Below are positions 8,118 through 16,420 of a stretch of 46,393 bases of DNA, piece by piece; position 1 is the first letter of the stretch, and the number at the start of each line of letters is the position of its first letter. The notes beneath the pieces are model-generated. The model made no database searches, had not been told where the DNA came from, and saw only the letters and a list, made by a program, of their open reading frames with translations. The translations under genes and the position numbers were made by a program. Source of the stretch: Pseudomonadota bacterium (GTDB lineage: Bacteria > Pseudomonadota > Alphaproteobacteria > GCA-2731375); contig JAQBYC010000029.1 in the NCBI GenBank assembly GCA_027623205.1, positions 1 through 46,393 of the forward strand, in the 5' to 3' direction.

Positions 8118-8822
8118 ATGTTGAGCCACGACGTTCTGAGGGCGGAGACGAAGGCGCTGGTGTTCGATCAATACGGCACTGTCGTCGACATGCAGGGTGG
8201 TTTGACCGCCGCGGTGACGGATTTCCTGCGGGACAAGGGCTGGGACGGCGCGCCGCACCGTTTCGTGACCTGGTGGCGGCGGACCCATTTCGAGAACTCG
8301 ATGATCGATTCACTCAGCCAGGGGGCGCACACACCCTACCGCGAGATTGGCCGGCGCGCCGTCTCCTATGTCATGGATCGATGCGGTTTCCCCTATAGCG
8401 CGGACGAGGCCGCCTGGCTGGTCAGCGAGATCGAACGGCTGCAACCGTTTCCCGAGGTGATCGAGGCGTTGGGGCGTTTGGCGGGACATTACAAGCTGGC
8501 CATCCTTTCCAACGGCGATGCGGATATGCTGGAAGCCGCCAGGCCGCACATTGGCTTTCCCTTTGATCATGTCATCTCGGTTCAAGCGGCGGGCTATTTC
8601 AAACCCCATCACGGCACCTATACCAAGGCAGGGGAGATCATCGGGCTGGCCCCGGAAAACATGCTGTTTGTCGCCAACCACGCCTTTGATTGCATCGGCG
8701 CGAAGTCCTGTGGCATACGTACGGCCTTCATTGACCGGCGCCAACGGCCCTTTGGCCACACGCCGCACCAACCGGATTTAGTCGTCGCCGATTTTAAGGA
8801 GCTTGCCGATGTCCTCTGCTGA
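8118..8822 (+). CDS. HAD-superfamily hydrolase, haloacid dehalogenase type II-like
   Basis: A 234-residue HAD protein. The nucleophile Asp is D17 in VFDQYGTVVD. Other motifs are WWRRTHFE (Arg), LSNGD, and Lys in YFKPHHGTY. Where L-2-haloacid dehalogenases have SSN before the last Asp, this protein has VANHAFD, so two side chains of the active-site set differ. A phosphatase or another hydrolase is possible. GGGAGG lies seven bases before the ATG. The end overlaps the start of the CoA-transferase gene by 14 bases, which implies translational coupling. It is the sixth gene of the operon. Confidence 0.85.
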   Translation: MLSHDVLRAETKALVFDQYGTVVDMQGGLTAAVTDFLRDKGWDGAPHRFVTWWRRTHFENSMIDSLSQGAHTPYREIGRRAVSYVMDRCGFPYSADEAAWLVSEIERLQPFPEVIEALGRLAGHYKLAILSNGDADMLEAARPHIGFPFDHVISVQAAGYFKPHHGTYTKAGEIIGLAPENMLFVANHAFDCIGAKSCGIRTAFIDRRQRPFGHTPHQPDLVVADFKELADVLC

Positions 8823-10023
8823 CGCCCAGACAGGCGCTGGTCCCCTGGCGGGATTGCGGGTGATCGATCTGACCCGTGTTCTTTCAGGGCCGTTTTGCAC
8901 CATGACCCTGGGGGACATGGGGGCGGAGGTGATCAAGGTCGAACATCCCACGGGGGGTGACGATACCCGTGCCTTCGCGCCGCCCTATCAGGGTGACCAG
9001 TCGGCCTATTTCCTGTCGGTCAATCGGAACAAGAAAAGCCTGACCCTGAACCTCAAGGACGATGCGGCCAAGGAAGTGCTGTGGCAGCTAATCGATACGG
9101 CGGATATCATCGTTGAAAATTTCCGCCCCGGCGCCGCCAAGCGCCTGGGTTTCGGCTATGAAGCGGTCGCCGCCCGGCGCCCGGAAATGATCTATGCCAC
9201 GATTTCCGGCTTTGGCGACACCGGCCCCGATGCCACGCGGCCGGGCTATGACCTGATCGTGCAGGGTGAAAGCGCGATGATGAACATCACCGGCGCGCCC
9301 GATACCCCGCCCTTCAAGATGGGCACCTCCATTGCCGACCTGGTGTCCGGCATGAACCTGGTGCAGGGCATCCTGGCCGCGCTTTACGCCCGCCGCGACA
9401 GCGGCAAGGGGCAGCACGTCAAGGTGTCCATGCTGGAGGCGTTATCCTCGTTGTTGACCTATCACGCAGGCAATTACTACGCCACGGGGGTCTCCTCGGA
9501 GCGCCGGGGCAATGCCCATCCTTCCATCGTGCCTTACGAAACCTTCCAGGCAGCCGATGGCTGGCTGAATATTGCCGTTGGCAACGATGCCCAGTGGGAC
9601 AAGTTCTGTCCGGCCATCGAGCGCCTGGACCTGAAGGATCATGAATTGTTTGCCAATGGTCCCGACCGGGTCAATAACCGGGAGCAGTTGATCCCGATCC
9701 TCACGGAGGTGCTGCAAGGGAAAAGCCGCGACGAATGGATCGCCATTCTCAGCGCGGCGGGCATTCCCTGTGGTGCCATCCGAACGGTGGGCGAGGCCTG
9801 CGAAAGCGAGACCCTGAAACAGCGGGGCATGATTTGGAAGATGGACCATCCGACCGCCGGCGAAGTCCGCAGCATCGGCAATCCGATCGAGATGACCGGC
9901 ACGCCGTTTGCCCAGCCCAGCCCGCCGCCAATGTTGGGCGAGCATACGGACGCTGTCCTGCAAGATCTGCTTGGCTTCAGCGCCGAAAAAATCGCGGCGC
10001 TCAAGGCGCAGGGTACGATTTAG
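8809..10023 (+). CDS. CaiB/BaiF family (class III) CoA-transferase
   Basis: A 404-residue family III CoA-transferase. The start ATG is chosen over an upstream TTG because AAGGAG lies seven bases before it. Family motifs are the N-terminal LAGLRVIDLTRVLSGPFC, the segment GDMGAEVIKVEHP and NRNKKSLTLNLK. The catalytic Asp is probably the one in the SIADLVSGM region near residue 180. It moves CoA between a donor acyl-CoA and a carboxylic acid, activating the substrate for the hydratases next to it. It is the last gene of the operon and overlaps the convergent thiolase-like gene by 4 bases. A second member of this family is at 41187. Confidence 0.9.
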   Translation: MSSADAQTGAGPLAGLRVIDLTRVLSGPFCTMTLGDMGAEVIKVEHPTGGDDTRAFAPPYQGDQSAYFLSVNRNKKSLTLNLKDDAAKEVLWQLIDTADIIVENFRPGAAKRLGFGYEAVAARRPEMIYATISGFGDTGPDATRPGYDLIVQGESAMMNITGAPDTPPFKMGTSIADLVSGMNLVQGILAALYARRDSGKGQHVKVSMLEALSSLLTYHAGNYYATGVSSERRGNAHPSIVPYETFQAADGWLNIAVGNDAQWDKFCPAIERLDLKDHELFANGPDRVNNREQLIPILTEVLQGKSRDEWIAILSAAGIPCGAIRTVGEACESETLKQRGMIWKMDHPTAGEVRSIGNPIEMTGTPFAQPSPPPMLGEHTDAVLQDLLGFSAEKIAALKAQGTI

Positions 10024-11231
10024 TCGGCGCGCGCCCTAACCTCCAGAACCACCGCCATGGCGCTGTCGCCCGCCGCGCAGCCCTGGAACAGGCCGCGCCC
10101 GCCGCCTTTAAGCGCCAGTTCCTCGATCAATTCGATAATCGAGCGCAGCCCGGTCGGTCCCTGGGGGTGGCCCCAGATCAGGGAACAGCCGTAGTTGTTC
10201 ATGGCATCAAGCGCAAAGCCGGTTTCCCGGCTGAAGACAATGTCGTTGACGGCAAAAGGATTGTGCGATTTCACCGCATCAATATCACCGATCCCCAGGT
10301 CCGCAGCGTCCAGGGCCCGTTGCGCCGCCTCGACCGGGGCCTGGGGCATGTAGCCCTTTTCGGTCCGGGACTGGCCAAAGCCCAGCAGCCGGATTTGGAT
10401 CGAGGGATCGCTCGCATGCCGGCGCGCGCCCTCGGCCGTCGTCACCAGCAGGCCGACCGAGCCATCGGCGGGATGGGTCTGGCCGCCAAAAGTAATAACG
10501 CCATCTGCCTTCACGGGCTTTAGTTTCGCCAACCCCTCGGCGCTGGCCTCTACGACGCCTTCGTCGCTGGTCAGGGTCGTTACCGTCTTGCGGAAGCGGC
10601 CATCGGGCACGGCGAACGGCAGGGTCATATAGCGTTTCTGAAAGGCATGATCGTTCGCCAGGGCGTCCTGATACTGGCTGTAGCGGCGCAGCACCACAGC
10701 ATGCTGTTCCTCGGTGCCGATCTGGTATTTGGCGGCGACATTTTCCGCCGTATCGATCATGGCATTCCGGGCATGGGGATCATGGTTGAAGTTATCCATC
10801 ACCACGTCTTCGTGGGCGCCGGTGCCGCCAGGCCCGGCGGGGGCGGGATAATAGACGTGCGGGCCGTTTGAGGTGCGGTCCGTGGCCAGGATCAGGGCGG
10901 TGTCCGACAGGCCGCCGCGGACTTCCTGGCAGGCCGCGGCCAGGGTGCGGGCGCCGGTGGCGCAGGCCTGGCTGATGGTCGGCCCGGCCACTGCCTCGGC
11001 CCCCATCATGCCGGTCACCCAGGGCAGGCCATAGAATGACTGCTTCTGCGGCACGGTCATGCCGAGGATGCCATGGTCGATCGCGTCCAACGGTATCTTT
11101 CGCCGCGCCAGTTCCCCTCTGGCCACGTGGGCGGCGAATTCCATGCTGTGCAAATGGGACAGGCTGCCCTGCCAGCGGGCAAACGGCGTGGACCAATAGG
11201 CGCCATAGGGAATTTCGGCATCGCGGGTCAT
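10020..11231 (-). CDS. Thiolase family protein (acetyl-CoA acetyltransferase-like)
   Basis: A 403-residue thiolase-fold protein. The nucleophile Cys lies in SQACATGAR, the HN motif region reads KSHNPFAVND, the GHPxGxTG motif is GHPQGPTG, and the second Cys is in FQGCAAGDSAM. All three active-site regions are therefore present, although KSHNPF departs from the usual NEAF. It probably cleaves or condenses a 3-oxoacyl-CoA; an SCP2-like role is also possible. The ATG at 11231 was chosen because the protein from MTRDAEIPYG onward looks natural; no strong ribosome binding site is seen. It converges on the operon ending at 10023 and may complete a beta-oxidation-like sequence with its CoA-transferase and hydratases. 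Confidence 0.83.
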   Translation of the reverse strand: MTRDAEIPYGAYWSTPFARWQGSLSHLHSMEFAAHVARGELARRKIPLDAIDHGILGMTVPQKQSFYGLPWVTGMMGAEAVAGPTISQACATGARTLAAACQEVRGGLSDTALILATDRTSNGPHVYYPAPAGPGGTGAHEDVVMDNFNHDPHARNAMIDTAENVAAKYQIGTEEQHAVVLRRYSQYQDALANDHAFQKRYMTLPFAVPDGRFRKTVTTLTSDEGVVEASAEGLAKLKPVKADGVITFGGQTHPADGSVGLLVTTAEGARRHASDPSIQIRLLGFGQSRTEKGYMPQAPVEAAQRALDAADLGIGDIDAVKSHNPFAVNDIVFSRETGFALDAMNNYGCSLIWGHPQGPTGLRSIIELIEELALKGGGRGLFQGCAAGDSAMAVVLEVRARAD

Positions 11232-11415
11232 TGTATCATCCAATGTTGATCGCCAGAGGTGCCCACGACGGTGTTTGACAGGCTGGGCGCTTAGCGCCAA
11301 CCTATCCCAGAATTGCTTTGTTTGCAGCTAGGAATAGGCGGGCGGCATGGCCAGGACCGCGATGCGGGCCATGCGCGGTTGTTTTAGATTTGTGACTTTG
11401 TGAAGGAGTATTGTG

Positions 11416-12423
11416 ATGAGCGAGGCGCGGGTGGATACGGTTCGGCTGCAGACCATGGTGAAGGGTTTCTGGGAATCCGCCGCTTTGATGAGCGGCGTGG
11501 AACTGGGGCTGTTCACGGCCATTTCCCAGGGCCGGAAAACCATTACCAGCGCCGCTGCCGCCATGGGCATCGAGGGGGAGAACGCCGAACGCCTGATGAC
11601 CGCCCTGACCGCCATGAAACTGCTGCAGCGTGATGGCGACAGCTTTTCGAATGCGCCGGATGTGGAACGTTTTCTGGTTCAGGGCGCGCCCAGCTATGCC
11701 GGGCCATGGATGCTGTTTGGCAAACCGCAATGGAACGAATGGGGCAACCTGACCGCGCATCTGCGCCAGCCCAAGGCGGCGCAAAAGGTTCTGGGAAAAT
11801 ACGATGACAGCTTCACGGTGGCGCGGGCGAGGGCCTATCACGAGGCAACCTACTCCATCGGCATGGGCGCGGCCCGGCGGTTTCATAGACAGGTTGATCT
11901 GACGGGACGGCGGCGGATCATGGACCTGGGCGGCGGTTCAGGTTGCTATTGCATAACGGCCGCCAATGCCTATCCGGAGATCACGGCAGTGGTCCTGGAT
12001 CTGCCCTCTGTGGTGGTGGTGACCCGCGAATTCATTGCCGAGAACAACGTGGAAAGCCGCGTCGCGGCCGAGGCCTGCGATTTCACCGCCGATCCCTTGC
12101 CCAATGATGCAGATGTGGCGATCATGGCCTCCAACCTGCCGCAATACAGCCGTGAAATTATTGCTGGCGTCGTACAACGGGTGCATGACGGGTTGCTGCC
12201 GGGCGGTGAGTTCCACCTGATCGGCGAAATCCTGGACGATGACCGCCGCGGCCCCATCGGACCCGCCTTGTGGGGCCTGTCCGAGGCCGTCAGCGAATCC
12301 ACCGGGCTGGCCCATTCAGAGGCCGATGTCATCGGCTACCTGGCAAATGCGGGTTTTAGAGACGTCACGGCCACGGAATTCATTCCCGGCACGCTGACCC
12401 GCATCACCGGTCACAAAGCCTGA
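11416..12423 (+). CDS. SAM-dependent O-methyltransferase
   Basis: A 335-residue protein laid out like small-molecule O-methyltransferases of the hydroxyneurosporene or acetylserotonin type. A winged-helix dimerisation domain (about residues 1-100) holds LGLFTAIS and LMTALTAMKLLQ. A Rossmann domain follows with the SAM glycine motif IMDLGGGSGCY and the acidic VVLDLPSV. It transfers a methyl group to a hydroxyl of an unknown substrate. AAGGAG lies seven bases before ATG 11416, which fits better than the GTG three bases upstream. It is followed after 20 bases by the structured repeat at 12444 and then by the SDR gene. Confidence 0.85.
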   Translation: MSEARVDTVRLQTMVKGFWESAALMSGVELGLFTAISQGRKTITSAAAAMGIEGENAERLMTALTAMKLLQRDGDSFSNAPDVERFLVQGAPSYAGPWMLFGKPQWNEWGNLTAHLRQPKAAQKVLGKYDDSFTVARARAYHEATYSIGMGAARRFHRQVDLTGRRRIMDLGGGSGCYCITAANAYPEITAVVLDLPSVVVVTREFIAENNVESRVAAEACDFTADPLPNDADVAIMASNLPQYSREIIAGVVQRVHDGLLPGGEFHLIGEILDDDRRGPIGPALWGLSEAVSESTGLAHSEADVIGYLANAGFRDVTATEFIPGTLTRITGHKA

Positions 12424-12443
12424 GGCCGGGCGGGGCCGTAACA

Positions 12444-12547
12444 AGAGCAATTTACAATTAAACGGGGTCGCTTTCGCGACTTAAGTAATTGGTTCAATTG
12501 CTCTAATCTTAAGGAGTCCAGGCATGTCTCAGGGGAACATGCTCGAG
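12444..12547 (+). repeat. Structured intergenic repeat, copy 1
   Basis: A 104-nt element that aligns without gaps to 26127-26230, with 88 of 104 positions identical. It folds into an outer stem (12444-12452 with 12496-12504), a middle stem (12455-12460 with 12486-12491), an inner GTCGC-TTTC-GCGAC hairpin (12467-12480) and a separate 3' hairpin (GCATGT 12522-12527 with ACATGC 12537-12542). Between the two structures is AAGGAG (12511-12516), seven bases before an ATG inside the 3' hairpin. It fills the gap between the methyltransferase and SDR genes. The repeat family was not recognised. Confidence 0.85.
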
Positions 12548-12565
12548 GATGCGGATAGATTATGA
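12524..12565 (+). CDS. 13-codon mini-ORF in the repeat, overlapping the SDR start
   Basis: The frame ATG TCT CAG ... TTA TGA encodes MSQGNMLEDADRL. It starts seven bases after a perfect AAGGAG supplied by the repeat, and its TGA overlaps the SDR start codon as ATGA. The SDR gene has no good ribosome binding site of its own; a GAGGA lies 12 bases away. Translation of the mini-ORF could therefore deliver ribosomes to the SDR gene. Its own ATG sits in the stem of the repeat's 3' hairpin. That it is translated is inference. Confidence 0.4.
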   Translation: MSQGNMLEDADRL

Positions 12566-13305
12566 CTGACAAGGCGATTTTGCACGTGGGCGCGGTGGCG
12601 CTGGTGACCGGCGCCAGTGCCGGCATTGGCCGGGCCGTGGCCGTGGCGTTGAGCGCACGCGGGGCGCGGGTCATTTGCGCCGCCCGGCGCCGGGACCGGC
12701 TGGAGGCCCTGGTCGGCGAACTGCCCGGGCCGGCCCTGGCCCTGGAGCTTGATATTGCCGATGGCGAAGCCGTCGACGGGCTGGTGGCGCGATTGCCCGA
12801 GGACTGGCGGCGGATCGATATTCTGATCAACAATGCCGGTCACGACCTGGGCGGCCGGCAGCCCTATCATCAGCGCGCGGCGGCGGATGTTGCCGCCGTC
12901 ATTCAGACCAATGTGACTGGGATGATGCGCACCACCCTGGCGATCCTGCCCGCGATGCGCGCGCGGGGCAGAGGGCATATCGTCACCATTGGCTCCGTCA
13001 ACGGCGTGGAATGGGTGGCCAACCACAGTGTCTATGTGGGCTCGAAATTCGCCGTGCATGGCTTCACCAACAGCCTGCGTCAGGAATTGCAGGGCACCGG
13101 CGTACGCCTGACCGAGGTCATGCCCGGCCTGGTGCGCAGCGAATTCGCCGCCGCGCGCTGGGGCGGCGATGAGGCCCGGGCGGCGGAATTCTATGGCCGG
13201 TTCGATTCCGCGCTTTCACCCGAGGATGTCGCCGACGCCGTGCTGTACGCCCTGGATACGCCGCCGCACGTCAACATTTGCGACCTGGTCCTGCGCCCCG
13301 CTTAA
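12562..13305 (+). CDS. Short-chain dehydrogenase/reductase (SDR), YdfG-like
   Basis: A 247-residue classical SDR. The cofactor motif is TGASAGIG, followed by AARRRDR, which suggests an NADP preference. NNAG is in INNAGHDLGG, the catalytic Ser is in TIGSVNG, and YxxxK is in SVYVGSK. It oxidises or reduces an alcohol or ketone of unknown identity; the overall form resembles serine or 3-hydroxy-acid dehydrogenases such as YdfG. Its start overlaps a 13-codon mini-ORF supplied by the repeat element. Its stop region overlaps the convergent luciferase-like gene by 4 bases. Confidence 0.88.
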   Translation: MTDKAILHVGAVALVTGASAGIGRAVAVALSARGARVICAARRRDRLEALVGELPGPALALELDIADGEAVDGLVARLPEDWRRIDILINNAGHDLGGRQPYHQRAAADVAAVIQTNVTGMMRTTLAILPAMRARGRGHIVTIGSVNGVEWVANHSVYVGSKFAVHGFTNSLRQELQGTGVRLTEVMPGLVRSEFAAARWGGDEARAAEFYGRFDSALSPEDVADAVLYALDTPPHVNICDLVLRPA

Positions 13306-14618
13306 TCGTTGCTGCTTTTGGCCGCCGGGTCCGCCGCCGGAACGGCGATGGCGCTGTTCCGCGCGGTTGCGATAGAATCTCCGATCGAGGCCGGCGGCGC
13401 GTTCGGATCCTTATCCGTCTCGGCGATCTGCCGGCCCAGGGCCTGTACGATGGGGATGTCTTCATCGCTTAACGGCGCCATGCGGGGCTTACGCGCCAGG
13501 GCTGCCGCTATATAGGGGGCCAATTCCGCGGCTTTCCGGGCCTCCCGTTCCGCTTCGCCGGCCCTGAACCCCGGCATCACTTCGGCGGCAAACAGTTTCA
13601 GGGAGTCACGGATATGGTCGTGGCGGTTACGTCCTGATTGCTGAATAAAGATAACCTGATCGACGCCCGCATCGGCGAACAGGGCAAGGTTTTCGCGCAG
13701 TTGCGCCGGGGTGCCAATGCCGCTGCCGCCGCCGCTGTTCGGCAGACTGCCCCGGACGGTTTGAAATTGCCGCCAGATGTCCGTACGGCCCGGTTTCTGC
13801 TCGCCATAAATATAATGATGCCCCAGGGCATAGCCGAAGAATTGAAAGCCTTCCAGGCCGCGGGCCATGGCCTCGTTCTCGTCCGCATGGCAGGAAAAGC
13901 CGGTAACCATGGCAATGTTGGGGTTGACCGCATGGCCGATGGGCACGCAGTCTTCCGACTTGATGATGTCGTAATATTCGCTGACCCATTTGACCGCCTC
14001 GACCGGGTCGATGAAGGCGAAGGTCAAGGCGCCAATGCCGGCGCGGGCCGCCAGATGAATGGTTTCCCGCCGGGAACAGGCAACCCAGATGGGCGGGTGG
14101 GGTTTTTGCAGCGGCTTTGGCACCACGTTGCGGCACGGCATGGAGAAATACTCTCCCGCAAAGCCGGGATAGGGGTCCATGGCCAGCATATTGGCGCATT
14201 GTTCCGTGCTCTCGCGCCACATCCGTCGCTTGTCATCCACCGTGACGCCATAGCCGCCCAACTCCAACGCCGCCGAACTTTCGCCGGTGCCGAACTCCAC
14301 CCGTCCGTCAGAGATCAGATCCAGGGTGGCGATCCGTTCCGCAACCCGGGCCGGATGGTTGTAGCCCGGCGGCATCAGAACAATGCCATGGCCCAGACGG
14401 ATGCGCTTGGTTCGTTGCGAACAGGCGGCAAGAAACACTTCCGGGGCCGAGGAATGGGAATACTCTTCCAGGAAATGATGCTCCACCTCCCAGGCGTAAT
14501 CGATCCCCAGTCGGTCCGCCAGTTCCACTTCATCCAGGGCTTCCTTGAACAGGCGGTGCTCGTCACCCTCGTTCCAGGGCCGGGGTAACTGGTGCTCGTA
14601 AAAAACGCCGAACTTCAT
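13302..14618 (-). CDS. LLM-class flavin-dependent oxidoreductase (luciferase-like)
   Basis: A 438-residue bacterial-luciferase-like monooxygenase. Features are the N-terminal MKFGVFYEHQLPRPW, the loop YAWEVEHHFLEEYSHS, and the LGHGIVLMPPGYNHPARVAERIATLD segment that is typical of the family, followed by GRVEFGTG. It probably uses reduced FMN or F420 to oxidise an organic substrate in the cytosol. It is longer than many members because of a C-terminal tail of about 70 residues rich in Ala and Lys. GGAAGAG immediately precedes the ATG. It is divergent from the GST gene, which could belong to the same detoxification or degradation function. Confidence 0.87.
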   Translation of the reverse strand: MKFGVFYEHQLPRPWNEGDEHRLFKEALDEVELADRLGIDYAWEVEHHFLEEYSHSSAPEVFLAACSQRTKRIRLGHGIVLMPPGYNHPARVAERIATLDLISDGRVEFGTGESSAALELGGYGVTVDDKRRMWRESTEQCANMLAMDPYPGFAGEYFSMPCRNVVPKPLQKPHPPIWVACSRRETIHLAARAGIGALTFAFIDPVEAVKWVSEYYDIIKSEDCVPIGHAVNPNIAMVTGFSCHADENEAMARGLEGFQFFGYALGHHYIYGEQKPGRTDIWRQFQTVRGSLPNSGGGSGIGTPAQLRENLALFADAGVDQVIFIQQSGRNRHDHIRDSLKLFAAEVMPGFRAGEAEREARKAAELAPYIAAALARKPRMAPLSDEDIPIVQALGRQIAETDKDPNAPPASIGDSIATARNSAIAVPAADPAAKSSND

Positions 14619-14724
14619 CTCTTCCGTTCTCCACGCAATTTTGTTGCCGGCAGGATATCTTTTCCACCCCGTCCTGGTGCAAGCTAGCTTAGACTGCCCC
14701 GCTGCAAATGAAGAGAGTGATGAA

Positions 14725-15354
14725 ATGAAACTGCATAGTTCCCCGACCTCGCCCTACGTCCGCAAGGTACGCGTCCTGTTGCTGGAAACCGGCCTGGATG
14801 ATCGGGTGGAACAGGTGGCCCAGGCGGTAACGCCGACCGCACCCAACGCCGCGGTCAACGCCGACAACCCCCTGGGCAAGGTGCCGGCCCTGCACACCGA
14901 TGACGGCCTGTCGCTGTATGACAGCCCGGTGATCTGCGAGTATCTCGACAGCCTGCACGATGGCGCCAGGATGTTTCCCGCCACCGGCAGGGCACGCTGG
15001 CAGGCGCTATGCCGCCAGGCCCTGGGCGATGGTCTGCTGGATGCGGCCATCCTGGGCCGCTATGAGACCACCTTGCGGCCGCCCGAGAGGCTATGGCCGG
15101 AGTGGCTGGCGGGCCAGATGCTGAAAATCGAACGCAGCCTTGATGCCATGGACGCCGGGGCAGGGGAGATGGGAGACACGGTTGATATCGGCGCCATCAC
15201 CATCGCCTGTGCCCTGGGTTATCTGGATTTCCGCTATGGCGAGATTGAGTGGCGGGCCAACCGCCCAGCCCTGGCGGCCTGGTATGACGCCTTTGCCCGG
15301 CGGTCTTCCATGCAGGCAACCCTGGCGCCCGACGCCGACCCCCTGAAGCGGTAG
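14725..15354 (+). CDS. Glutathione S-transferase family protein
   Basis: A 209-residue GST. The start is placed at MKLHSSPTSPYVRK, where the thioredoxin-like domain begins; an upstream extension of the frame has no family likeness. The Ser/Tyr-containing SSPTSPYVRKV is the usual catalytic N-terminus. The cis-Pro lies in GKVPAL, and the glutathione-contacting DSPVICEYLD is present. The C-terminal helical domain contains WPEWLAGQMLKIERSLDAMD and VDIGAITIACALGYLDFRY. It conjugates or isomerises a substrate using glutathione. GAGAG lies about nine bases before the ATG. Confidence 0.88.
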   Translation: MKLHSSPTSPYVRKVRVLLLETGLDDRVEQVAQAVTPTAPNAAVNADNPLGKVPALHTDDGLSLYDSPVICEYLDSLHDGARMFPATGRARWQALCRQALGDGLLDAAILGRYETTLRPPERLWPEWLAGQMLKIERSLDAMDAGAGEMGDTVDIGAITIACALGYLDFRYGEIEWRANRPALAAWYDAFARRSSMQATLAPDADPLKR

Positions 15355-15420
15355 CGGGGACAGCGCCCAAATTCAAAAAAGCAATACCCAAGCCAGATAG
15401 GGCCCCAAATGTACGGCGTG

Positions 15421-15426
15421 TATAAT
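15421..15426 (+). promoter_or_regulatory. Perfect TATAAT, candidate -10 box for the glycosyltransferase
   Basis: The consensus -10 hexamer lies 35 bases upstream of the ATG at 15461. The -35 position holds TAGGGC, which does not match, so an activator or an extended -10 type would be needed. The call is weak. Confidence 0.3.
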
Positions 15427-15460
15427 AGGGACGACCAAACCTAAATTGGACGCGACACGA

Positions 15461-16420
15461 ATGCCGATAGACAAAGCCGGATCACCGGATTGGACACGGG
15501 TCACCGCGATCTTGGTCACCCACCATAGCGCCGCCGTAATTGGTGACTGTCTACAAAGTTTTAAAGGCGTGCCCAATATCATCGTGATCGATAACGCCAG
15601 CGATGATGAAACTTTGGATATCGTGCGTGAAATGACACCTCAGGCGCACATCGTGAAAAACAAAATTGGCGTCGGTTATGGTGGGGCTGCGAACCAGGGT
15701 CTGAACTTGGTGAAAACCGAGTTCGCCCTGACCGTAAACCCGGATTCCATCGTGTCGCCGGATGCCGTTTCTGCTCTGTTGGATGCGGCGGATAAGTTCC
15801 CAGATGCCAGCATCATTTGTCCCCAAACAATCAATTTGGATGGCTCGCCGGAACCGACCCATGATGTGGTCATGTTCGACCGCCACCTTATCCCATCTCC
15901 GTATAACAAGCGGCGTGACGAAGCCGTTCCCGAAGGCGATGTTTGTGCTGCATTCGTTTCTGGCGCCGTCAGCCTGATCCGCATATCCGTCATCCATCAA
16001 CTCGGCGGGTTCGATGAAAATTTATACCTCTACTTCGAAGACGATGATCTCTGCATGCGCATGCGGGCCGCGGGTTATCCGTTAATCCTAACCCCGCATG
16101 CCCGGATCATGCACATCAATGCTGGGTCCGTGCGGCCCAGCCTGCATTACAAGTGGGAAAAATTCTGGAACTACGGCTGGGCGCGGCTTTACATTGAGAA
16201 GAAATATAACGGAACGGGCGTGATGCTGGGCCTGTCCGTGCGCCATGTTTTGCGTTTTCTGGTGAAGGCATTGGCGAATACGCTGAGTTTAAAATTCGAA
16301 AAGGCATGGCGCGACTGGGCCCGGTGTACGGGGACACTTGCTTTTCTTGTGGGTGTTCGTGCCATTAATCCAAGTTGGAAGGCGATCAATGAGCGCGAAC
16401 GTCAAAGTCAGCCAAAGTGA
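15461..16420 (+). CDS. Family 2 glycosyltransferase (rhamnosyltransferase-like)
   Basis: A 319-residue GT2 protein. The GT-A nucleotide-binding region reads VTAILVTHHSAAV and then IVIDNASDDETLD. The metal-binding acidic motif is in LTVNPDSIVSP, and the acceptor-side motif is GGFDENLYLYFEDDDLCMRM. The layout resembles dTDP-rhamnosyl transferases (WbbL-type) that act at the cytosolic face in O-antigen, exopolysaccharide or cell-surface glycan assembly. ATG 15461 is preferred over a TTG five codons upstream; no clear ribosome binding site is seen. It stands alone among unrelated genes. A stretch of about 575 bases without a gene follows. Confidence 0.87.
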   Translation: MPIDKAGSPDWTRVTAILVTHHSAAVIGDCLQSFKGVPNIIVIDNASDDETLDIVREMTPQAHIVKNKIGVGYGGAANQGLNLVKTEFALTVNPDSIVSPDAVSALLDAADKFPDASIICPQTINLDGSPEPTHDVVMFDRHLIPSPYNKRRDEAVPEGDVCAAFVSGAVSLIRISVIHQLGGFDENLYLYFEDDDLCMRMRAAGYPLILTPHARIMHINAGSVRPSLHYKWEKFWNYGWARLYIEKKYNGTGVMLGLSVRHVLRFLVKALANTLSLKFEKAWRDWARCTGTLAFLVGVRAINPSWKAINERERQSQPK

